In this document: positions 27,301-39,300 of the stretch, one piece after another
Position numbering within the stretch: the stretch's first letter is position 1
How the letters are laid out: each line of letters opens with the position of its first letter
Assembly (NCBI GenBank): GCA_035772405.1
Contig: JAYKKM010000375.1
Location: 2,384,501 to 2,448,500 of the forward strand
DNA: 64,000 nucleotides
Direction of reading: 5' to 3'
Source of the DNA: Chrysogorgia sp. JL179-B06
Lineage: Eukaryota > Cnidaria > Anthozoa > Scleralcyonacea > Chrysogorgiidae
Made by a program: the position numbers and the translations under genes
Notes under the pieces: generated by a model
Told to the model about the DNA's origin: nothing
What the model saw: only the letters and a program-made list of their open reading frames with translations
Database searches by the model: none

Positions 27301-30300
27301 AAAGTCTATTTCATTAACACTAACCCTCGTCAACTTTTTGTACTATTAAATTAAAGAAAAATACAAATTAATTGCCGGGCGGGAATCCAACTCTAGCTAG
27401 ATCCTCCGCACCCCTTGTACCCAAGACACTAACCACCACACTACGAAGGGCACTCCGACAAATCCAGACAAAAAGTCGTACTTAGGCATTCTTACTCGGT
27501 TCCAGGTTTATACCGTCAGGGTTGGCAACGACCGTTTACGAAATGGAAAATAGGCCATGGGCGGTCACATGACACACAGAATTTCTGGGTGTTCTGATAT
27601 GATAATTTATGTTCGTTCTTTTGTCTTTATTTACTTTGTTGACGTGAATCCAACGCTCTGCAGACTTGCTCATGTAAAGGTCCTTCTACTCGATACGATT
27701 CATCGTATACGATTGTCATTCTGACGTACATTGTTGTACACGATTGTCGTACTGGCGTATGTAATTGTTTGCACACGATTGTCGTACTGGCGTATGTAAT
27801 CGTTTGCACACGACATAATTCTTGTGATCACATACACTAAAATGATAATCGTATACGACAAATCGAATCGTGTAGATGGGCCTTAAAGCATTCATCGTTA
27901 AAGTGCCTACTGTACTTATAATCTCAACTAGAAATACGTGTACCGCAATACCCCTCGTCCGCCTTTTCTTCTCCCCCAAGACTCCTAGAGTTCCTTTTCC
28001 CCACCCATGGTCCCCAGGGCCCAGACCGCTCAAATAAAAAAAAAACTAACAAATCGCAAAAACCCGTTTCAATTCTGAAAACAGATTTCTAATTACCGAG
28101 TTTAAATACATAACATACGTGTCTATTATATTACGAGAACGTGTATACCCTTCGTAAAACGGTTTATGTACTTAGAAATTAGTCGGCGTTCAGGCTGCCC
28201 GGTGCCGCTTTGTCGTATATTATTTTGAACGTTATCTCGATCAATATTTAACCGCAAACTTGTATACTCTTCGTAAAAACCTCTTCAGATCACCACTCGC
28301 CAATGGCCGCTTCACGTTGTCAACCCAAATATTGTCCGATTCAAACGGATCACCCAAAACGACTTTTTACTTCCTTATAAGGAGTTGGTCTACTGATATA
28401 ATATAATATAGTATAGTGTAACTGCAGGGGTATTAACATTTTCCCTCAAAAGCCCCCGTTGGGGACGAATTAATAAAGTCTGTATATATGTCAAGTACAC
28501 ATTCATCTCTTTTTATTCCAGGTCTCCGTCTCCTATCCGTAGTTCCAGTCCACGACGCAAAGGATTCGGTCGAAGTCGAGGAGCTGAAGAAAGTCCTGAA
28601 AAAAGTACCGAGGAAACCGATTCATCGCCACCAAACCGTTCCTTGTCGCCTATTCGTCGTCTATCTCCAAGCAAGGCCAGTGAAATCTCGAAGGAAGTGG
28701 ACCCTGAAACTGTTCGCGTTGCTTTGCGAGATTTTGCTCAACAACTGAAAGAGAGTGAACGTGAAAAAGAAGAAGCGAGAGCGAAAGCAAGTCAGCTGCA
28801 GCAAGCGTTGTCTGAAGTGGAGGAAGATCGTGCTCGTATTGAAGGAAGGTCACAGGCTTTGCAGAAATCTCTCTGTGATTCTGACGAAGGTTAGCAAGCA
28901 AAATGATCGTAGACTTTAATGGGGTACAGTACTCCAGCCAAAATACAAGTGAAATATCTTACTGACTTTAGTTTATTAATAATATATGGCTAGTTGAAGT
29001 TGAAAATTTGAGGATTTTGACGTCATATTTGTTTCTACGTATTCCTTATAAGCAGGCGCAAATAGAAGACATAGACGAGCAAATGATAGGGGTATCTAGT
29101 ACGTATTCCTTATAAGGAGGCGCAAATAGAAGGCATTGACGAGCAAATAGAGTGAATTAACGAGCAAATAGCTGACACGTTGAAACCTCGTACCAGCCTC
29201 CTAGTTAATTGGATTGTAACCGACCCCAAAACAACAAAGGTCCTAACCCTTTGGCAAACGTTTTCTTGAGAAATAAACCACCCCCAAAGCTATAGAATAT
29301 ATCAAAGGAAAGTTAAATGATCTATTTACAACATACGTACAGCTTTATACCGGTAGCTAACTTAGTTCTCTTTAAAAGCGCGGATAATCGAACATGCCCA
29401 AAAATATAATTTTCGCAATACGGATACCATCTTGTAAACAAAAACACGAACTTTCGGCTGTCTTCGACGAACGTTTTCTTGAGAAATAATCAACTCCCAA
29501 AGCTACAATATATATTAAAACAAAGATAAATTATCTGTTTACACTATGCGTACAGCTTATCAGGCTAGCGAATGTAGTTTTCTTAAAAAGAGCGGATGAG
29601 ACAGACTAAGCATGTGGGATTAGAAATTGACTGTTACACGTGTTATCAATTCCACAGTAACGTGTTGTCAATCCTACATCCAGTGGACTGGTACGAGGGC
29701 AATCTATTTGCTTCTCAATGCCTTGTATTTGCTGGTGGAGGCTATTTCAGATACGGTAGAGCACCTAGTCACCAGGACTTGATTGTTTATTTAACATATA
29801 GGCTTCGTTCTTTAAAAACCCCGCTTTAAATTTCTGTTTCGATTCAGAAAAGCAGGGTTGTTAAAAGCAGGGTTATTACTGAATCGAAACAGAAATTTAA
29901 AGCGGGGTTTTTAAAGCACGAAGCATATATGTTATAAACAATCACCAAAGTCCTGGTGACTAGGTGCCCTTGTATTTGATCGTAGCCCACTTCCTTATAT
30001 GGAATACGTACTAGAAGTACATGTGAAATTTCCCACTGATCTCAAAAATAGGACTGGATTGAGCTTTCTATTGTATCTGATGAGCTGATTTTGAAGCCTG
30101 TATATTTGCATAATGTAAATTGACGATAGATCATTAGAAGCTCCGAGTTTGCAAGCAAATCAAACTGTGACGCTCGCGAAATAGGTTTAGTGTCTGGCTA
30201 ATATAGTTTCTTTGTTAACATTAAATGCATAAAATCTTGAACCTAATAGCGCTCCGTCGAGATGACGTCAGTACCGATGTTTGTCCGCTTTTACCCATAA

Positions 30301-33300
30301 TTCTTGCGGCCATAACAAAAGAAATAGCTCATTTGCAATCATTTGTGAGTCAAATTTGGTTTGTTTGTCCGCTTTTTGAGCTATTAATAGCAGCCAGACC
30401 CTACGCTATTTGACGTCTCATATTAGGCTTCTCTCACTGGATAATTAGAGCCAACGGCGGCCATTACTAAGGGACCAAAGTCGCAGTAAATCTGTAGGTA
30501 GGCCATGAATCGTTTTACCCAGTAATTTGAAAACTGTCTTCTGGTCCTCTTTATAGTAAAATTATTTTATTTTGTCGATGGTAAGAGCACATAATCCAAC
30601 AAAAAACCTCATAGGATCCTCAGTTGGTCCCTTAGTAATGGCGGACTTCCGGCTTCATTTTCTGAACAATAGTTGCTCGATCCCCTCGATGCAGTCTTCT
30701 TTCGAGATCAGTGGAAATTCCCCGCCAAATTAGCAACCAGCTCGTGCGCCATCATAGAACCGTAGGGAGACACCTTAAATCTATCCGTTGTCAACATATT
30801 TTCTAATCAAACACCGCTGTACTGTAGGTCGAAGAACACTTGATGGTCGTCTCAGCAGCGCCCAAACAGCGGTGATGATGCAAGAAGAAACGATCAGGCG
30901 TCTTGAACGAGAACGCAAAGGACAAAATGAAAAGATCGAAGCCCTTGAGGAAGGTCTGGCTCAGGTTGGAGAAGATCGACGACAACAGAAAGAGAAAGTG
31001 ATGAGACTACAACAGGTAGAGGCTAAGAGTGAACAAGAGAAAGAAGCAATGAGAGCTCAGATTGAAAATGCCGAATCACGGATTACGAAAATTGAATTGA
31101 GGAAGAGATCTCTGGAAGGTAAAATGTGAAATTGTGATAATTTTGAAAATACTTCATTGGAGAATTAATGTTAAGAGCGGCAACATAGTTGGACCCTCTC
31201 CCTTTCATAAAGAAGTCGGGGGGAATGGAAGTTTTGAAAGGGGAGAAGAAACGTTTTGGTAGTGAAGGCGGGAAGCCTGATAGGGTGGCGATTATCTAGG
31301 AACATAGTCAATCGAGATATGGTCTGGAAACTCGGCAAACTTCAAAGCGACTATAATGAGCTACGTTTTGATGTTGAACCGTACCTTACACCGTGCACAT
31401 TCTTTGTTTTAGGTTTGTTAATATTTAAACAACACGTTTGAGCGATTAAACCCAAACGATTCTATTGGATGATTGCTTCATTATACTAAAATACAATAGG
31501 TTCAGTGACCGTGCACAAAATTGCATAAAGACGAACAAAAAGATAGAACAAAGACTTTAGCTTTAGTTTCCAGACCATATCTCGATTGACTATGCTAGGA
31601 AAGAGGGGATAACATTTATTAGTATCAACCAACTAGTGGTCTATTACAAATTCGGCATTCTGATTGGCTGAGCTACTCACTGTCTATTGGTAATAGACCA
31701 CTAGTAGCGTTACCCAATCACAAAGCTTCTTATGCTGGAATATTCCTATCCTGACCAATCAGAAGCCACGACATATTCACGCTGCAAGCAAAACCTGAAA
31801 TCTAGTCCAAACATGGCGCCCGCTAAAATTTATATACGAGTGATGAAATCATGAAAACATTGGCCTGAAAGTAATGGAAAATTGTTCAGTTTGACATTTT
31901 CGAATAAGAAAATGAATTTGCTTATGCCTATGCAGTATATTGAAGCAAACTATTTACGTTTATTGTGAGCGATTGTTTATTATGTGCCATCGAGCAACTC
32001 TACATCTTGAATGGGGAGACTTCTACAAAAAAAAGGTAAAACCATCTGAAAATTTGGAGCAATGTTCGATAAGACTTTTTTACGTTAAAGATAGGTTGAT
32101 TAATATGGTTGATACTAAAACAATTAGACAACTCGCCCTCGTTGTCTATGAGCAGATAGTCAACTCGGGCTTCGTCCTCGTTGACTATCTGCTCATACAC
32201 AACTCGTTCTCGTTGTCTAATTGTTAAATATATTAGATAATAAATTATTAGGAAATTGTTCGATTGATTCGTTGTTGTTTTTCAGTGGAAAGTGTTAAGC
32301 TTCTAGCTGGATCTTAAATGATTTTTATTTAGTATTATGTCGCTTGGCTGACCTAACTTACATAAAAAATAAAACGTGATTTATGGTTTCAACTGCGTGG
32401 CAAGTAGACTAGTCACCAGGTTCTCTCAACTTTTCCAAAATGTCGGATATCGTGCATGATGGCCACTGGTCAATGCACTGCCAACCGAGTCTCTCCTTTG
32501 AATTAAGGATTATCGTTAAGTTACATAATATCTTCTCAAGTTAAGGATTTTACATTAAATCAAGAGATACTAATCCTTACGACACCTACAGTTTCATCCT
32601 AAGTCCTAACCCCCCCCCCCCCCCCCCCCCCGCCTTTTATGGGGGCAGGACATAAAAACTCGTTTCGTTGAAAAGGCGAGGTGAGGGGGTTTTATTATTT
32701 TTTTTATTATTGCAACCTTCGCTCTCCATCTGAGTCTCGATGGTAGCTCGTCTCACTAGAAACTAGAGCGTCTTACCGGCAATCAAAAGGTTTCAGGTTC
32801 GATTTATGAGCTTGACGATCGTCCGTGTATCGTCTGTCCAAGCTCTCCCACATTCACTACAGCAATGTATATATTGTTCTAATATACACACTGCTGCAGT
32901 GAATGTGGGAGAGCTTGGAGTAGACAGACGATACATGGACGATCGTCAAGCTCGTATCCTCAGAAAATGATTCTGAGTCCCGGACAGGAATCGAACCTGT
33001 AACCTTCTGATTACCGGTGAGACGCTCTAACCATTGAGCCATCGAGATTCAGATGGAGAGCGAAGGTTACAATGTACTGGTTCGATTGATATATGTACTG
33101 CCTATGTGGCAGTCACTAAATATCGGTAATGTTTGGAGCTAGTAGCTCTCCCACATTCACTACAGCAGTGTGTATATTAACGCATCCAAACATTTCCGAT
33201 ATATAGTGACTACTGTATAGGAGTACATATATCAATCGAACCAGTACATCATTGTAACCTTCGCCCTCCATCTCCATCTGGCTCAATGGTTAGAGCGTCT

Positions 33301-36300
33301 CACCGGCAATCAGAAGGTTGCAGGTTCGATTCCTGTCCGGGACTCAGAATCATTTTTCTGAGGATACGAGCTTGACGATCGTCCACGTATAATAATAATA
33401 ATAATAATAATAATAAACTTTATTTACCACAGAAATCTTTCAGCTTACGCTGATTTCCAAAGATGCTGTGCATCGTCTGTCTACTCCAAGCTCTCCCACA
33501 TTCACTACTGTAGTGACTGCCGCATAGGCAGTAGATATATCAATCGAACCAGTACATCATTGTAACCTTCGCTCTCCATCTGAGTCTCGAAAGCTAAATG
33601 GTTAGAGTGACAGGTTCGATTCCTGTCCGGGACTCTTGACGATCTCTGATTTCTGAGGATATGAGCTTGACGATCGTCCATGTATCGATATATTAACGTT
33701 ATGTAGTTGTGTTGAAACTGCAAATTATACTAAATTTCGGTATCTTTTCTAACAGGTGATGTGTCCCGTCTCCGTATGCAAGCGACTGAAAGTGAATCAG
33801 AAAAACAAGCGACGAGGGAACGAATTGATTCGCTTTTAAGATCTCAACAAGATTTAGAGACGAAGACGACATCCTTACAGCTTACTGTCGACCGTCTTAC
33901 CTTGGCTCTTGCGAAAACTGAAGAAGAGGAGGCGACATTCCGAGAGAAGGTCTCCGACCTATCCGTGTCGTTGAACGATAGCAATATGACGTCACAGACT
34001 CTGCAGGAACGCGTGCAACAACTACAGCGGGCGCTGACGAACAGCGAGCACGATCGTAAGATTATGCAAGAGCGAATGGAGGCTTTGAAAGCAGCGCAAC
34101 AAGACTACAAGAATAGGAATAACATGATGAGCGAACGGATACAACTGTTGCAAAACGAGGAATCCGAGTCTGAGGTAAGTTTTCCTGTGTTTTCAAAGAT
34201 CGTATATGTTTATTAGAGTGAATGGGCGGTATGGGTATTTCAATACTGGTATTCGATATTCGAAAAATACCGCGGTATACCGGTATACCGTTACAATTTT
34301 TTAGCGAATGTGCGATCTCCAGTAAGTTTAGTTAGTTTAGTTTAGTTTATTAGATTTATCACTCTTAGGTGAACGGAATACCCCAACAGGCTAGAAGCCC
34401 AATTATAGGCGTTCCGAGGGCCTACGATTTAAGGTCGTTATCCGAGAAGACCTGAAAGTCTCACCATTTGCTGATATTATTGCAAAGGCAGCACTTTCTC
34501 CTCAATTATTTTTAAGACCTTGAGTGGAGATCCGACCCAGGATTTGAACCTGTGTCTCCCAGCTCATAGACATGTGTGGTAACCACTAGACCACAACAGC
34601 TGGTTGTAAGTACAGTTGATACCCAATAACCCAATCATTCAAGAAAAAATGGGAAAAAGTTCGAGTTATCGGGAGTTTGTTTCGTTAAATGATCTTAAAT
34701 TAGATGGATAAATCAGTGTTTTACTTTTAATACATATTTCAACTCCATATTCAAAAAGCCTGGTTTTCATATATATGATCGCATCGCCACGATTGCTCAA
34801 ATGTCAAAAATGAACTCGGCGATCGCAGCGATCAAACGGAAACCACAATCGCAATTGTCGCGTTCGCCGAGACAGAACATTATCCATCTTATCGATCGTT
34901 TAGAAGTTAAAATCTAGTCTATATATTATTTCGCGCACACACACACATTGTGTTTGTTCTCATTTGTGAACTTTTCTTGCAGTTTAAATAAAAAGATAAA
35001 CTGATGATAGTCATGATACCTGTTTATCTTACGGTATACCATAACAACGGTATACCGATATAGCATCAGAACCAATACCGCCATGCCGTTATCAACAAAA
35101 TATCGTGAATAACTAAAAATACCACTCGGTAATAGACCTTACCCCCATTATGACGTACGAATCTATACTATTACTACCATAATTCCTTGCGAGATTTCCT
35201 TTCTCGTGTTAATGTTAAACTGCCTCTGGAAGACGGAAAACAATTGCTCAACTTAACATCACAAAAAGATATACCGAAAAGGATTCTGGTAGTAGTAGTA
35301 GTCACTAATAGATTCGTGCGTCATAATGGTAAGGTCTATTCCAAATCTGTTTTCAGAATTGAGATCGGTTAAATATTGAGCGAGATACCGTTCAAAATTT
35401 ACGATGTAACAGCCTTTTCCGATTTGTGGGAGTAGGATGAAACTCTATAGGGGTGTTAGGGTAAGGATTGGGTTAGGACCACCCTGAACTAGGTACTACA
35501 GAGCGACCGAGTTCAGTGTCCAGTGTTGTCCAGTGTTTATAACAAGAGTGTTTACATATTCTATCTGGTACTGATTTCCTTAACTCTTTCCAGTCCGGCC
35601 CAGTCAAAAGGGGTCAAGAGTGATTTCTTTTAATAATATTGGAAAGATATACATGATTTTCTAATGTTGTGTACAACTTGCTACGTCATAGATCAGCTCA
35701 TTTAAATATCACATAAGTCTAAATACCTCAAGAACTGACTGAAATATGGAAGAGCTGTAAGTTGTTATTCCTCATTGTTTTAGGAGTTTTTTCAAATATG
35801 ATAAACTTAATTTTCGTCTCATTTGTACTTTAAACTGTAGTTAAGGTAATTCCTCAGTAATTCTTTCCGAAATGAAAATTTGCTGAAACTTCCCAGTCTT
35901 AAAGTTATTGACATACTTATATTAAGACCAAAAAAAAAGTTGGGGTCACCGACCTTGTTTAGAAGATATGGCATATCGCAGATCACCTCAGTATGGTGAC
36001 GTCATTGTGACCAATTTACGAGTTGAGTAAAAACCGCATTGCACAACTTTTTCTTTATCCTTTTGACAAAGATATTTTTTATTTTTCGCAACTAGTAATT
36101 TTATACAAGAAAACATGGTATTTTAGGGGAAAAGAAACAGCTAACAGGGTTTATTATGATAAAGAAAGGTCGTTTCCCATATTTTTTGACATGTTATTTG
36201 AAGAAACATTTATCAAAAATGTAAAATATTGTAAGTTGTAGAAATTATTTTTCTTTAAGTTTCTGTTATAACACGTAAAGTGGTAGAAGAAAAGAATTAT

Positions 36301-39300
36301 TAAGGAAAAAATTATGGTCACCGACCTTCTTTAAGAACTATGGCCTTAAACCGGCATTATCAAGTAGTTTACAAACCTACTTGCACAGGGAGTCCTAGCT
36401 AGACTTGTGTAACCGTTCTTGGAAAAAATTGATTTAGTCCTTTAATAACTCTTCCCTACCAGTGCATAAGCGGCCATTGTAGATTTGGCACTAAATTGTC
36501 CTAAAATGGTCAGAATTTTTTGAAAGTGTTGCATAATAGCCATAAAAACACTGATTATTGGATGTGCGCAGTAAATGTGCGCAGTATATGTGCGCAATGC
36601 AAAACTGAGGAATCACCTTAACTTTTTCCCGACCGGCACAGTTAAAACGGGTCGTTGAAGACCCGCAAAGTCGTCAATCGAAAAACACGGCACACGGTAA
36701 CGCAAGATTAAAAATTGAAATTCGACAAGCGCCAGGAACATGAAATCCACGCACACGCCAAGTTTGATTTGATTTCATAAACAACTCTGCGATTGGTGGC
36801 ATTTTGAGTTTTCAAGATGCTACGAGGGCGTGCAAGATGGCCTTTTCTAGAAAAATGTAAATTTTTCAACCTGATTTATGATAATTAATGCTAATTCATA
36901 TTAACATAATGTGTTTTGTTCGGGAAATTTAAAAGCACAAGTAAAAGCCGGTTTATTGGGCTTCCAGAAAATGTATAGCTTTCACAACAGTTATGGTTAT
37001 TTCAATAGATATCAATAGAACAACGTGGTCGTTCAATTTTTGATGTTTTTCAGCCGTCGGGAAAGAGTTAAGAGACAACTGCGATTAGTTCAGCTGAACA
37101 ATTTTAACCGGAAACTTCTGACAACTGAGAAATTTTTGCCACGCTACCACCTCAAAACTAGCCCGAGTTAACGCCTAGCGGGCGTCTTGTACTTTTATGA
37201 TATCTTTATCACTTTATGGTTTTTCCTTGCGATTTTCTAAGCGCTAGAATTATACTCCATTTCGTTCGTAGGTTAAGCGTATGGAATTAGAAGGTAAAAT
37301 GCGTCAACTGCAGCAAATTGTTCAACAACAGAAAGAGAGCGAAGAAGAACTGCTGAGTCACATTGGCAAGCTACAGGAGGAAAAACGCGCATTACAAGAG
37401 CGCGTGGTTGACCTGCAGAAGGCACTGTCGCAGGCTGAACAAGAAAAGAGGGAGCTGGAGCGAGCACAAATCCGAGTGGAAAAAGACAAAAAGGCTTTGA
37501 AAACGATATTGGAAAAGGTAAAAATAGCGAAGTAGTTTATTATTAGGTTTTACGAGGGGCAGAGGCGCAGGAAGCGGAGCGGCTGAGGGGGGCTTTTAAA
37601 TGGGGGCTGAGCCAACAATCTCGTTCCCAGATCTGGGAACTAGATTGACCCCTGAACCCTTGTCACGCGAGTGTTAGATTGGTCCCAGACCCTTCTGTCA
37701 GTATTAGGCGCAAAAAATGGCGTTGCTTGGTAAGAGGCAGCAGGCAAGCTTGAATTCATTTGCTCGCTGTAAAATTAGATGAAAAAGTTTGCTCAAATTT
37801 CTGCAAATTGTCTATTTCAAAATTTTCCGGGGGAGAACTCCAGACCCCCTAAAAATGCGGTTAATGATTATCTGCTGGTCGACTTTAGCCCCCCTCCCCC
37901 CCAACTTTAAGTCCGTTCCTACGCCTCTGACGAGCGTGTTAATCACACTCACTTGTCTGCGTCTTGAAAATTATACGGTTTCAAAAATGCCACTTTAAGT
38001 ACATGTATTTCTTTTGAGAAAGCACCTGGTTGCTGCTTAGGCTTGTGTTTCAAAAACCAAACTTATTTGGGAGGATGGTGGGTGTTTGGGTGTGTGGTTG
38101 GTTGGTTTGGTTAGGTTAGTGGTTAGGTGAGTGGGTTTGGGGGATGGAAGAATGAATGAATGGGTGCAGGGTGGGTGGATGGGTGAATAAATGGGTATGT
38201 GGATGGGTGAAATGGTGGATGGGTGGATTCATTGATATATATTCTGCTGTGCCTTAAGGTTGAACGTGAAAGACTTGTTACGGACGAAAGACTTTCGCGT
38301 GCCGAGAAAGAAATAACAGAAGCAGAACAATCGTTTAGTTCTTTGGAGAAGGAACATCAAGAAATGGTTGGTCATGTTGATGAGTTACAGCAAAGATTAG
38401 CCGAGACTGAAGAGAATGCTGGACAGAAGTAAGTTCGATAGTTGTCTTTGGTTAATAAAAATTAAAATACCAATGTCCCGTTGATGGTTATCTTTTACAA
38501 ATATAAATTCAAAGCACTTAAACGACGAATAAAGCGAGCATCATAATAACAAAGTGAAAAGGTGGTAAACTGCCAAGATTTTTAGTGACGAAATACTGAC
38601 GTTTCGAACGGAGCCCTTGGTCTTACTCTGATGAAGGGCTCCACTCGAAACGTCAGTATTTCGTCACTAAAAATCTTGGCAGTTTACCACCTTTTCAAAA
38701 CACTGTCTACGCAGCACTCTACTTTTTTACAACATCATAATACTAAGGTTCATGTTAATATTAGGCCGTTAGTATTAGGCCGTTGTATTAGGCCGTTAGT
38801 ATTAGACCGTTGTATTAGGCCGTTAGTATTATACCGTTGTATTAGGCCGTTAGTATTAGGCCGTTGTATTAGGCCGTTAGTATTAGACCGTTGTATTAGG
38901 CCGTTAGTATTAGGCCGTTGTATTAGGCCGTTAGTATTAGACCGTTGTATTAGGCCGTTAGTATTAGACCGTTGTATTAGGCCGTTAGTATTAGACCGTT
39001 GTATTAGGCCGTTAGTATTAGACCGTTGTATTAGGCCGTTAGTATTAGGCCGTTGTATTAGGCCGTTAGTATTAGGCCGTTGTATTAGGCCGTTAGTATT
39101 AGACCGTTAGTATTAGACCGTTAGTATTAGACCGTTAGTATTAGTGTTAATATTAGGCCGTTAGTATTAGACCGTTGTATTAGGCCGTTAGTATTAGGCC
39201 GTTGTATTAGGCCGTTAGTATTAGACCGTTGTATTAGGCCGTTAGTATTAGGCCGTTGTATTAGGCCGTTAGTATTAGACCGTTAGTGTTAGTATTAGAC

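Noticed and set aside
32985..33060. tRNA gene on the - strand
   Set aside because: A and B boxes are good, but the anticodon loop lacks T33, the stem has a mismatch, and the same unit occurs in several copies with a SINE body.
38631..39110. 159-codon open frame on the + strand
   Set aside because: It is the 38757 minisatellite read in one frame (IRPLVLDRC repeated); no start context, domain or splice support.
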